DNA from: Aeromonas aquatica
GTDB taxonomy: Bacteria > Pseudomonadota > Gammaproteobacteria > Enterobacterales > Aeromonadaceae
Direction of reading: 5' to 3'
NCBI RefSeq assembly: GCF_000764655.1
Contig: NZ_JRGL01000009.1
Coordinates: 1 to 53,366, forward strand
DNA length: 53,366 bases
Shown here: positions 17,801 through 28,697 of the stretch, in pieces
How the letters are laid out: each line of letters begins with the position of its first letter
How positions within the stretch are numbered: position 1 is the stretch's first letter
Notes under the pieces: generated by a model
Seen by the model: the letters and a program-made list of their open reading frames with translations, nothing else
Told to the model about the DNA's origin: nothing
Databases searched by the model: none
Made by a program: the position numbers and the translations under genes

Positions 17801-19000
17801 ATGACTCGGCACAGTTTCTATCCTCTGTTTTTTCTGACCATCCTGATGGTCGCCGTGGGCCAGATGACCCAGACCCTGTATGTGCCCTCCATTCCCATGA
17901 TGGCGGGGGACTTCAACGTGGCCTCCGGCCAGTTGCAGGCGGTGATGGCCTGTTACCTCATTCCCTACGGGCTCTCCCAGTTCGTCTATGGCCCGCTGTC
18001 GGACAGGGTTGGTCGTCGTCCGGTGCTGCTCATCGGCATGATGGTGTTCCTGGTCGGGACCCTGACCATCCAGCTGATCCCGCACTTCAGCGCCCTGCTG
18101 GCCGGCAGCTTCATCCAGGGGCTGGGCACCGGGGCCGGTGGCGCCATGAGCCGGACCGTGATGCGGGATCGCTACAACGGCGCCGAGCTGAACCGGGCCA
18201 ACAGCCTGGTGAGCATGGGGGTGATCTTCTCCCCGCTGCTGGCCCCGGTGCTGGGTGGTTGGCTGACCGAGCTGTTTAACTGGCGCGCCGGTTACTGGTT
18301 CCTGTTCGGCTTCGGCGCCCTGACCACCCTGGCGCTGCTGGCCTGGTTTGGCGAGACCCTGCCCGAGGCCGCGCGTCAGCAGCCGCTGCGGGTCGGTGCC
18401 GCCTATCGCCACGTGCTCGGCAACCCGCGTTTTCAGGGCAACCTGCTCTGCCTGATGGCGACCTTCGCGGGCCTGGCGGTGTTCGAGGCGGCGGCCGGGG
18501 TGCTGCTCGGCGATGTGCTCAAACTCAGCGCCCGTACCGTCAGCGTCCTGTTCGTGCTGCCGCTGCCCGGCTACCTGTTCGGTGCCTGGCTCTCGGCCCG
18601 CCTGAGTTTTCGCCTGAGTCAGGGCAAGCTGATGCGCCTTGGCATCGCCTTCCTGGCGCTGGGCTCCCTCATCATACTGGTGCCCGGGCTGTTCGGGCTG
18701 GTGAGTGCGGCGTCCCTGGTGGGCGGCGCGGCTGTCTACTTCATCGGTAGCGGCATCCTCTACCCGACCGCCACCTCCTGCGCCATCGAGCCCTTCCCGG
18801 GTCAGGCGGGCACCGCCGGTGCCATCCTGGGTGGCATGCAGAACCTGGGGGCCGGCGTGGTCACCCTGCTGGCGGCCAGCTTCCCGATGCAGGGTCAGCT
18901 GACCCTGGGCGCCATCATGACGGTGATGGTGGTGCTGGTGGCCATGAGCTTCGCCGGGCTGCGCCACCACGGCTCGCCCCACGAGCAGATGGCCGTCTGA
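17801..19000 (+). CDS. emrD: Multidrug resistance MFS transporter EmrD
   Basis: A 399-residue protein with 12 predicted membrane segments. It matches E. coli EmrD in several places: LMVAVGQMTQTLYVPSIPMM, YGPLSDRVGRRPVLLIGM (motif A), RANSLVSMGVIFSPLLAPVL and EPFPGQAGTAGAILGGMQN. EmrD expels amphipathic compounds such as uncouplers and detergents. I chose ATG 17801 because it gives the family N-terminus; the frame is open further upstream. It stands where the folate gene fau often follows ssrS in related bacteria, and it is convergent with ssrS. Confidence 0.9.
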   Translation: MTRHSFYPLFFLTILMVAVGQMTQTLYVPSIPMMAGDFNVASGQLQAVMACYLIPYGLSQFVYGPLSDRVGRRPVLLIGMMVFLVGTLTIQLIPHFSALLAGSFIQGLGTGAGGAMSRTVMRDRYNGAELNRANSLVSMGVIFSPLLAPVLGGWLTELFNWRAGYWFLFGFGALTTLALLAWFGETLPEAARQQPLRVGAAYRHVLGNPRFQGNLLCLMATFAGLAVFEAAAGVLLGDVLKLSARTVSVLFVLPLPGYLFGAWLSARLSFRLSQGKLMRLGIAFLALGSLIILVPGLFGLVSAASLVGGAAVYFIGSGILYPTATSCAIEPFPGQAGTAGAILGGMQNLGAGVVTLLAASFPMQGQLTLGAIMTVMVVLVAMSFAGLRHHGSPHEQMAV

Positions 19001-19015
19001 CGCGCACAACAAGAG

Positions 19016-19047
19016 AAAAGCCCGCCACCCTGGCGGGCTTTTTGTTT
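19016..19047 (+). terminator. Intrinsic terminator of emrD
   Basis: Arms AAAAGCCCGCCA / TGGCGGGCTTTT around CCC, with the T-run continuing to TTTTTG. It begins 16 nt after the emrD stop. Confidence 0.92.
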
Positions 19048-19181
19048 TCTGGGGGCGACCTGTGCCGAAAGAGAAGGATAGGGGATGTGTGTCAGAGGAA
19101 ACCACTGCATGTAATCAAGATAAAAGTGGTAGTCGACTGGTAGAGTGAGAATAAGCGGTGTTATCTACCACCCAGATAAAG

Positions 19182-19212
19182 AAAAAGCCCGTCAGATGCT
19201 GACGGGCTTTTT
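19182..19212 (-). terminator. Terminator downstream of 6S RNA
   Basis: Arms AAAAAGCCCGTCAG / CTGACGGGCTTTTT with an ATG loop. On the minus strand it lies just past the 6S RNA 3' end and should end that transcript. It is symmetric, so it could also back up emrD termination. Confidence 0.88.
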
Positions 19213-19218
19213 GCTGTT

Positions 19219-19399
19219 GGTACCCCGGAATGCCGTTGCCGGTTTGGGCCCTTGAACCGTGAGTTCAAGGCGGAAATCTAAACTGGCCGCAGGCTTCTCG
19301 GTCGGGCCGAGCATGCGCAATAGTCAGAAGATAGATCTCCTGTTGGGTATGATTATCGGCTCGGGGACTTGAACCGGCTGACAAACATCCCAGGGAATT
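19219..19399 (-). ncRNA. ssrS: 6S RNA
   Basis: About 181 nt on the minus strand, just downstream of zapA, the conserved place of ssrS. Blocks identical or near-identical to E. coli 6S RNA occur in order: AGTCCCCGAGCCGATA and TCATACC on the 5' side, GAGCATGCTCGG followed by GACCGAGAAGCC in the apical part, and TTGAACTCACGGTTCAAGG on the 3' side. The ends pair (ATTCCCTGGGATG with CATTCCGGGG). 6S RNA imitates an open promoter and sequesters sigma-70 RNA polymerase in stationary phase. The 5' and 3' ends are set by alignment and may be off by several bases. Confidence 0.93.
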
Positions 19400-19415
19400 T
19401 TAAAACTCGGTGCGC

Positions 19416-19748
19416 TTAGGGCTTGGGGCCCTCTTCGCCGGAATCGCCATATTGTCCGTGCTCGATCAGTGCCGCTTCTATGGTGCGCTGCAGCATCTTG
19501 ATCCGCTTGTCCATGGTCTCAGAGTATTGATGGTTTTTCTCTTTTTCAAGGCAGAGCTCATGACAGAAATTGAGCGCCGCCATGACGGCAAGCTGTTCGT
19601 TGCTGGAGACCTTGGAGCGTTGACGCAACTCGATGAGCTTGTCGGTCAGCTGGTCGGCGGCCTGGCGCAGGGCGTCCTGTTGTCCCAGGGGACAGGATAC
19701 CTTGTAGGGACGTCCCAGAATGACGATTTCTACGGCCTCTATGCTCAT
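19416..19748 (-). CDS. zapA: Cell division protein ZapA
   Basis: A 110-residue protein that bundles FtsZ filaments at the division site. The N-terminal globular part starts MSIEAVEIVILGRPYKVSCP, the centre has ALNFCHELCLEKEK, and a long C-terminal helix (YSETMDKRIKMLQRTIEAAL) forms the coiled coil that tetramerises. I chose ATG 19748, although the frame continues upstream. It is divergent from ygfB and is followed after 16 nt by ssrS on the same strand, so 6S may be made both from its own promoter and by read-through. Confidence 0.94.
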   Translation of the reverse strand: MSIEAVEIVILGRPYKVSCPLGQQDALRQAADQLTDKLIELRQRSKVSSNEQLAVMAALNFCHELCLEKEKNHQYSETMDKRIKMLQRTIEAALIEHGQYGDSGEEGPKP

Positions 19749-19921
19749 GCCTTCCTCAATACGGCGGGGCTGATTTCCGCCTTTATCCACGTGGACAACT
19801 GGGCGGGACTATATAGCGCAGATGCAGAAGTTTCAAGGCCTTGCTGGCTCTGGAAGGGGGAGAATGCTAGGATCCTGACCATAAATTTTGCATATTTGCC
19901 TGAACTTTGAGCGGATCTTAG

Positions 19922-20491
19922 ATGAGCAAAACAAACCCCCTGAAATACGCGGCCGTGGCCGACCTGATGGAGCGACATGAGCTGATGGCAACGGCTGTCG
20001 AGGCCCATGGCGTGATCTGCGGCCTGGTCTGCGGTGGTGTGGTACTGGACGACAAGAGCTGGCTGCCTCCCTTCAACGATCTGGTCAACGACGGTTTCGG
20101 CCTGCCGGCACCGGTGCGCCAGGTGATGACCGATCTCTATCAGGGCGTCATCGAGGGTCTGATGGCGCAAAAAGGCGTCGAACTGATGCTGCCCAGCGAT
20201 GAGGCGCCGCTCGATGAGCGTATCGACGCCCTTGTTGACTGGTCCCAGGCCTTCCTCGCCGGCTTTGGCGTGGTGCAGCAGGAGCTGTCCAGGGCCTCGG
20301 AAGAGCTGCAGGAGATGATCCAGGACATCGCCAGCATCACCCAGGTCTCCGCCGAGTTCGATCAGGAAGATGACGAGAACGAGGCCTCCTTCCTGGTGCT
20401 CTACGAACACGTGCGGCTCGGGGTCATGATGGCCTTCGAGGAGTTTGGCAAGCGTCCCGATGCCCCGATCGCGCCGCCGACCCTGCACTGA
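19922..20491 (+). CDS. ygfB: YgfB/YecA family (UPF0149) protein
   Basis: A 189-residue acidic, all-helical protein. Family features are AHGVICGLVCGG near residue 28, SQAFLAGFG, the DIASIT segment, and the C-terminal LVLYEHVRLGVMMAFEEF. E. coli YgfB has no established enzyme activity; a Pseudomonas homologue affects ampDh3 expression. It is divergent from zapA, as in many gammaproteobacteria. It ends at a stem-loop before ubiH; pepP, which often follows ygfB, is absent. Confidence 0.92.
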   Translation: MSKTNPLKYAAVADLMERHELMATAVEAHGVICGLVCGGVVLDDKSWLPPFNDLVNDGFGLPAPVRQVMTDLYQGVIEGLMAQKGVELMLPSDEAPLDERIDALVDWSQAFLAGFGVVQQELSRASEELQEMIQDIASITQVSAEFDQEDDENEASFLVLYEHVRLGVMMAFEEFGKRPDAPIAPPTLH

Positions 20492-20525
20492 TCCCCGCAA
20501 GCGGGAGACTGTCAGTTCCTATTAA

Positions 20526-20552
20526 AGAGAGCGCCCCGGTGGCGCTCTCTTG
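20526..20552 (+). terminator. Stem-loop after ygfB
   Basis: Arms AGAGAGCGCC / GGCGCTCTCT around CCGGT. The T-run is short, so termination is probably partial and some read-through to ubiH is possible. Confidence 0.6.
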
Positions 20553-20691
20553 CATCGAGGGCAATGAGCGCCGGCGGATGATGGGCCGGCTGGCGGAGGG
20601 CTCCAATCGGTTTTTGCCCGTGGGGTCGCATCCCGGTGAGCGGCTTTGTGGTAGCATCTCTCCCATGTTTTCAGCTTCTTCCCCTCATCTC

Positions 20692-21912
20692 ATGTCTCAA
20701 TCCTCTCTGGTTCACGTCGATGTGGCTATCGTCGGCGGTGGTATGAGTGGCGCCGTGCTGGCGCTCTCCCTCGCGGCCCTGCGCGGGCCGAGCGGTGCGC
20801 CCCTGCAGATCCTGCTGCTGGAGGCGAGCGCCCCGGAACTCAATGCTCATCCCGGCTTCGATGCCCGTGCCATCGCCCTCTCGGCGGGCACCTGCGAGGC
20901 CCTGGCCCGCCACGGCCTCTGGTCCCGTCTCGCCCCGCACTGTGCCCCCATCACCGACATCCACGTCTCGGATCGGGGCCATCCCGGTCAGGCTCGCCTG
21001 TCGGCGGTGGAATACGGCCTGCCTGCGCTCGGTCAGGTGATCGAGCTGTCGGCGGCGGGCATCGAGTTGCAGCAGGGGATCGCCGCCTGCCCGCAGATCC
21101 AGCTGCGCTGCCCTGCCCAGCTGTCGACGATCGCACCGCTGGAGGAGGGGGTGCAGCTGACCCTGGCCAGCGGTGAGCGCTACCAGACCCGGTTGCTGGT
21201 GGCGGCCGATGGGGGCAACTCCTTCGTGCGTCAGCACTTCAAGATGTCGGTCAGCCGCCACGACTACGAGCAGAGCGCCATCATCGCCACCGTCAAGACG
21301 GCCAAGGCGCCGGATGGCCGGGCCTTCGAGCGCTTCACCGAGGGCGGCCCCCTGGCACTCTTGCCGATGCAGGACGAGCTCTCCTCCCTGGTGTGGAGTG
21401 TCAGACGGGATCAGGCAGACGAGCTGATGGCACTGGATGACGTCGCCTTCCTCGCCCGCCTGCAACAGGCCTTCGGCTGGCGACTCGGGCGCTTTGAGCG
21501 TACCGGTGCGCGCCATCGCTATCCGCTGGTGCTGACCGCCGCCGACTACCCCCTGGCCCAGCGCACCGTGCTGGTGGGTAACGCCGCCCACCTGCTGCAC
21601 CCCATCGCCGGGCAGGGCTTCAACCTCGGCATGCGCGATCTCGACCTGCTCACTCAGGCGGTCTCTCGGGCACTCACGGCGGGGGAGGATATCGGCAGCT
21701 TCGAGGTGCTCAGCAGTTACTGGCGCCAGCGCCGGGACGATCAGGACCACACCATCTGGCTGACCTCTTCTCTTGCCCAGCTCTTCTCCAACGGCCACGG
21801 CCCCCTGGTGGCGGGTCGCAACCTGGCACTCTCCCTGATGGGGCGATTTGCCTGCCTCAAGGGGCCGCTGGCGGCCCAGACCCTGGGCTTCGTCAGCCAG
21901 ACGACGAGATGA
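20692..21912 (+). CDS. ubiH: 2-octaprenyl-6-methoxyphenol hydroxylase UbiH
   Basis: A 406-residue FAD monooxygenase for C1 hydroxylation in ubiquinone synthesis. The N-terminal dinucleotide motif is VAIVGGGMSGAVLAL, the middle motif is AADGGNSFVRQ, and the second FAD motif GNAAHLLHPIAGQGFNLGMRD has Asn where most relatives have Asp, as E. coli UbiH also does. The start is uncertain: ATG 20692 and ATG 20665 are both in frame and neither has a clear Shine-Dalgarno; 20692 gives the shorter N-terminus typical of UbiH. It is followed by ubiI after 87 nt. Confidence 0.9.
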   Translation: MSQSSLVHVDVAIVGGGMSGAVLALSLAALRGPSGAPLQILLLEASAPELNAHPGFDARAIALSAGTCEALARHGLWSRLAPHCAPITDIHVSDRGHPGQARLSAVEYGLPALGQVIELSAAGIELQQGIAACPQIQLRCPAQLSTIAPLEEGVQLTLASGERYQTRLLVAADGGNSFVRQHFKMSVSRHDYEQSAIIATVKTAKAPDGRAFERFTEGGPLALLPMQDELSSLVWSVRRDQADELMALDDVAFLARLQQAFGWRLGRFERTGARHRYPLVLTAADYPLAQRTVLVGNAAHLLHPIAGQGFNLGMRDLDLLTQAVSRALTAGEDIGSFEVLSSYWRQRRDDQDHTIWLTSSLAQLFSNGHGPLVAGRNLALSLMGRFACLKGPLAAQTLGFVSQTTR

Positions 21913-21999
21913 GTGTGGCGCGGCCAACGGGCAGGCTCCCCTGCTAACCGATTGATGATGCCGGTGGCCAAGGCGGCCGGCCAGCGAAGGAACTAAAGA

Positions 22000-23220
22000 A
22001 TGCAAATGCAGACGGTGGATCTGGTGATAGTAGGGGGCGGCATGGTGGGTCTCGGGCTCGCCGCCGCCCTTAAAAACAGTGCGCTGAGCGTGGCCGTGGT
22101 GGAGGGACAGTTGCCCGAGCCCGTGCTCGGGGAGGCGCCGGACAACCGAGTCAGTGCCCTGAGCCTCGCCAGCCAGCATATATTGCAGGGGGTCGGTGCC
22201 TGGGCCGGGGTCGAAGGGCGACGCCTGCAGCCCTACGACAAGATGGCGGTGTGGGAGCAAGACAGCTTCGGCCACATCGATTTCGACGCCGCCAGCCTGC
22301 GCCAGAGCGCCCTTGGTCATATCGTCGAGAATCGGGTCATCCAGCTGGCGCTGCTCGATGCTCTGAAAGGAGCAAACAATATCCAGCTGCTCACCCCGGC
22401 GCGGGCCCGGAGCCTGCAATGCGGCGAGGCGGGAGCCGTCTTGCTGCTGGAGGATGGTCGCGCCCTCTCGGCCAAACTGGTGGTGGCCGCCGACGGTGCC
22501 CACTCCTGGGTGCGCCGTCAGGCGGACATCCCGCTCACCAGCTGGGACTACGGCCATCACGCCCTGGTGGCGACGGTGCGCACCGGCGAGCCCCACGAAG
22601 GAGTGGCGCGCCAGATCTTCACCCCCGAGGGTCCGCTCGCCTTCCTGCCCCTGTGGGATCCCAACCTCTGCTCCATCGTCTGGTCGGTGCCCGCGGCGCG
22701 GGCCGAGGCGCTGTGCGCCTGCGATGACGAAGGCTTCAACCGTCGGCTCACCGCGGCGTTCGACGCCCGGCTCGGGCTGTGCAAGGTGGAAGGGGCGCGC
22801 AGCGCCATCCCGCTCACCGCCCGCTATGCCCGCGACTTTGCCCGCGAGCGGCTGGTGCTGGTGGGAGATGCGGCTCACACCATACACCCGCTGGCGGGGC
22901 AGGGGGTGAACCTCGGTCTGCTGGATGCGGCGGCCTTGGCCGAGCAACTGCTCAAGAGCCAGCGCACCGGCGCCGACATCGGTCTGCTCGCGAACCTGCG
23001 CGGTTACGAGCGCTGGCGCAAGAGCGAGGCGGCCCGCATGCTGGCGGCGATGGAGGGGCTCAAGCGGCTGTTCGGTGGCAGCAACCCGCTCAAGAAGCTG
23101 GTGCGCGGGGTGGGGCTGCGGGCTTTCGATGCCCTGACGCCGCTCAAAACCCAGGTGATCCGGGCCGCCATGGGGCTGGATGGCGAGCTGCCGGCCCTAG
23201 CCAAGGGTGAGAAAATCTAA
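22000..23220 (+). CDS. ubiI: 2-octaprenylphenol hydroxylase UbiI (VisC-like)
   Basis: A 406-residue FAD monooxygenase, homologous to UbiH throughout. VDLVIVGGGMVGLGLAAAL binds FAD, VAADGAHSWVRRQ is the DG motif, and GDAAHTIHPLAGQGVNLGLLD is the second FAD motif. The position directly after ubiH suggests UbiI/VisC, the C5 hydroxylase of ubiquinone synthesis; UbiF cannot be excluded from sequence alone. AAGGAA lies just before ATG 22000. The pair probably forms one transcript. Confidence 0.88.
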   Translation: MQMQTVDLVIVGGGMVGLGLAAALKNSALSVAVVEGQLPEPVLGEAPDNRVSALSLASQHILQGVGAWAGVEGRRLQPYDKMAVWEQDSFGHIDFDAASLRQSALGHIVENRVIQLALLDALKGANNIQLLTPARARSLQCGEAGAVLLLEDGRALSAKLVVAADGAHSWVRRQADIPLTSWDYGHHALVATVRTGEPHEGVARQIFTPEGPLAFLPLWDPNLCSIVWSVPAARAEALCACDDEGFNRRLTAAFDARLGLCKVEGARSAIPLTARYARDFARERLVLVGDAAHTIHPLAGQGVNLGLLDAAALAEQLLKSQRTGADIGLLANLRGYERWRKSEAARMLAAMEGLKRLFGGSNPLKKLVRGVGLRAFDALTPLKTQVIRAAMGLDGELPALAKGEKI

Positions 23221-23627
23221 TATTATTCGCGGTTTTTCACAATAAAACTAATCTGATGAGGCGAAATGCCCCTCCGAGGCACTAGCCTTTAATGTTGGCG
23301 AGAGGCGAAACGTTTTTCTTTAAATTGTGACGAAACGGTGAAAATCAACATTAAATCCCGCAAAAGCCGGTTATCCACTGTTTTTATCACTGTTTTTGCC
23401 TTAGTGTCTGGTGTCAGTTTTACGGGGGTGGATTAGTTTTTTTTGAGCGGTAGCATGTCGCTCTTGTCATATAATCCGCTCCGTTCAAGGAATCACTCTT
23501 GCCCGGCAAGGGCAGGAACGAGCACAGACCTTGTGATCCTGTCTCTCTTCCCGAGAGGTAAGCGAGATGGAGGGGTCGCGAGTGTTGTCGCTAACGCTTT
23601 AGGGCTCTTTGCTAAGGAAAGAATGCG
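23221..23627 (+). promoter_or_regulatory. gcvT promoter and structured leader
   Basis: 407 nt without a gene. The left part is AT-rich and contains a CTAAT (about 23249), the box bound by GcvA in E. coli. TATAAT at 23470-23475 is a good -10; the nearest -35-like TTGAGC (23443-23448) is 21 nt away, so the promoter is tentative. The following leader can form hairpins TGCCC/GGGCA (23500-23514), AGAC/GTCT (23526-23544) or, alternatively, CTCTC/GAGAG (23543-23557), all enclosed by CACTC (23494-23498) pairing with GAGTG (23580-23584). The invariant glycine-aptamer blocks are not visible. Confidence 0.4.
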
Positions 23628-24725
23628 ATGATCCAGACTACTGTACTGCATCCCAAGCACCTGGAAGCCGGCGCCAAGATGGTGGACTTCCACGGGTGGG
23701 AGATGCCCATCAATTACGGCTCCCAGCTCGAAGAGCACCACAGCGTGCGCAGCGATGCGGGCATGTTCGATGTCTCCCACATGACCATCGTCGACTTGAC
23801 CGGCGAACGCGTCAAAGCCTTCCTGCAACATCTGCTGGCCAACGACGTGGCCAAGCTCACCGTCCCCGGCAAGGCCCTCTACAGCGGCATGCTCAACCCG
23901 GAAGGCGGCGTCATCGATGACCTCATCACCTATTATCTCGGCGATACCTTCTACCGCCTGGTGGTGAACTCCGCCACCCGCGAGAAAGATCTGGCCTGGA
24001 TCCGTCACCACGCCATCGACTTTGCCGTGAGCGTCACCGAGCGCCCCGAGCTCGCCATGATCGCGGTGCAGGGCCCGCAGGCCAAGGCCAAGGCAGCCAA
24101 GGTGTTCAGCGCCGAGCAAAACGCGGCCGTCACCGGCATGAAGCCCTTCTTCGGCGTGCAGGCGGGGGATCTGTTCATCGCCACCACCGGCTACACCGGC
24201 GAAGACGGATACGAAATAGTGGTGCCCGAGCCCCAAGCCTGTGCCCTCTGGCAGGCGCTGCTGGACAACGGCGTGGCCCCCTGTGGCCTGGGTGCCCGCG
24301 ACACCCTGCGCCTGGAAGCCGGCATGAACCTCTACGGTCAGGACATGGATGAGTCGGTTTCTCCGCTCGCCGCCAACATGGCCTGGACCCTGGCCTGGGA
24401 GCCCGCCGATCGCCAGTTCATCGGCCGCGCCGCGCTGGAGGCCCAGAAGGCCGCCGGTACTAGCCCTAAGCTGGTTGGTCTGGTGATGGAAGAGAAAGGG
24501 GTGCTGCGTGCCGGCATGCCGATCACCTTCACCAGCGCCAGCGGCGAGCCGCGCGAAGGGGTGATCACCTCCGGCTCCTTCTCGCCGACCCTGGGCTACA
24601 GCATCGCCCTGGCGCGGGTGCCCCGTGACATCGGCAGCGAGGCTCAGGTCGAGATCCGCAAGAAGCTGGTCACCGTGAAGGTCACCAAGCCGGCCTTCGT
24701 GCGTAACGGCCAGCCACTGGTGTAA
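23628..24725 (+). CDS. gcvT: Glycine cleavage system T protein (aminomethyltransferase)
   Basis: A 365-residue tetrahydrofolate-dependent enzyme that releases ammonia from the aminomethyl-lipoyl H protein and forms methylene-THF. Family motifs include [43 protein letters not shown] (with the catalytic Asp region), [12 protein letters not shown] and [25 protein letters not shown] precedes ATG 23628. First gene of the gcv cluster. Confidence 0.97.
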   Translation: MIQTTVLHPKHLEAGAKMVDFHGWEMPINYGSQLEEHHSVRSDAGMFDVSHMTIVDLTGERVKAFLQHLLANDVAKLTVPGKALYSGMLNPEGGVIDDLITYYLGDTFYRLVVNSATREKDLAWIRHHAIDFAVSVTERPELAMIAVQGPQAKAKAAKVFSAEQNAAVTGMKPFFGVQAGDLFIATTGYTGEDGYEIVVPEPQACALWQALLDNGVAPCGLGARDTLRLEAGMNLYGQDMDESVSPLAANMAWTLAWEPADRQFIGRAALEAQKAAGTSPKLVGLVMEEKGVLRAGMPITFTSASGEPREGVITSGSFSPTLGYSIALARVPRDIGSEAQVEIRKKLVTVKVTKPAFVRNGQPLV

Positions 24726-24803
24726 CAATCTATTGCGGCGCAGGGAGTCACCCTTCGCCGATTCTTTTTGTCGAAGCGATTCAAGAGCATAAAGGAAGCA
24801 CAA

Positions 24804-25193
24804 ATGAGCCATATCCCGAGCGAACTGAAATATGCCACCTCCCATGAGTGGGTCCGTGTTGAAGCCAACGGTGAGGCCGTGGTCGGTATCACCGAGCACG
24901 CCCAGGACTTGCTGGGAGACATGGTGTTTGTCGATCTGCCGGAAGTGGGCAAGCAAATCGGTGCCGGTGAAGACTGCGCCGTGGCCGAGTCGGTGAAAGC
25001 CGCCTCCGACATCTATAGCCCGGTGAGCGGCGAAATCATCGCCATCAACGAAGAGCTGGAAGGCAGCCCCGAGCTGGTCAACTCCGACCCCTACGGCGCC
25101 GGCTGGCTGTTCCGCATCAAGCTGGACGACGCCGGCGAGCTCGCCAACCTGCTGGATGCCGATGGCTACCAGAACGTGGTGGACGAAGCGTAA
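24804..25193 (+). CDS. gcvH: Glycine cleavage system H protein
   Basis: A 129-residue lipoyl carrier shuttling between the P, T and L proteins. The lipoylation lysine is in [19 protein letters not shown]. The N-terminus [20 protein letters not shown] is typical; ATG 24804 has AAGGAAGC before it. It follows gcvT by 78 nt and ends at a strong intrinsic terminator, before gcvP. Confidence 0.97.
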   Translation: MSHIPSELKYATSHEWVRVEANGEAVVGITEHAQDLLGDMVFVDLPEVGKQIGAGEDCAVAESVKAASDIYSPVSGEIIAINEELEGSPELVNSDPYGAGWLFRIKLDDAGELANLLDADGYQNVVDEA

Positions 25194-25201
25194 TCCTGTT
25201 G

Positions 25202-25229
25202 GGCCCTGCAATCTTTGCAGGGCCTTTTT
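25202..25229 (+). terminator. Intrinsic terminator between gcvH and gcvP
   Basis: Arms GGCCCTGCAA / TTGCAGGGCC around TCT with TTTTT following. It can separate gcvTH from gcvP. A second small hairpin (GGATGCG/CGCATCC, about 25342-25359) lies in the rest of the 229-nt gap. Confidence 0.9.
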
Positions 25230-25458
25230 GTATGGCCGCCAGCGACATGACGTCGTGTGGCGGTCGGGTGAAGTCGCCCGCGCCAGCCCGTCCGATCCCG
25301 TTGGATGAGACGGGCAGGCCGCCAGAACCGCGACCCCCACGGATGCGCCAGGCGCATCCCGTGTCCGCACATGGTGCCAGCGACACATAGAACATGAGTG
25401 GAGTCGGCGCCGCCGGCTCGGGAATATCTATCAGGACTTATTTAGCAGGAATAGGGAA

Positions 25459-28335
<2,877 letters not shown>

Positions 28336-28373
28336 TAGCGGTGGTGATTAGGGAAAAGTAAGTTGGAAACAAG

Positions 28374-28402
28374 AAGGCCTTGCATCAGCAAGGCCTTTTT
28401 TG
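28374..28402 (+). terminator. Intrinsic terminator of gcvP
   Basis: Arms AAGGCCTTGC / GCAAGGCCTT around ATCA, followed by TTTTTTG. The rest of the gap to 28697 (about 295 nt) shows no gene; it should hold the promoter of the next gene. Confidence 0.93.
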
Positions 28403-28697
28403 TCTGCCATGGGACGATACTGTGAGAGGTGGGGCACCCTTGGGGTGTTCGCGGCGAGGGTAGCCGACGAACTCCTGCACCAAGTCGGGTCTAGGCTCAA
28501 AAAACGGTTATGTGCTGCATATTTGACGGATATTGATAGATGAGTAATTATGCCCGCTTGGTGGTAGTACATACGAGGCAATCCACCCCGTAGCGCACCC
28601 AAGCGACGCCGGTCAGAGCGGCCGGATAGACTGACAGATGCTGTACCCAGCAAGGAGGATTGGGAACGCATTGAACAAACAGGACGTTAGGAAGTCG

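Noticed and set aside
17588..19105. 505-residue minus-strand open frame opposite emrD
   Set aside because: EmrD similarity on the plus strand is clear, and the frame crosses the emrD terminator. Its composition is typical antisense.
23480..23627. Canonical glycine riboswitch upstream of gcvT
   Set aside because: The invariant aptamer blocks were not found, so it is listed only as a structured leader that should be tested.
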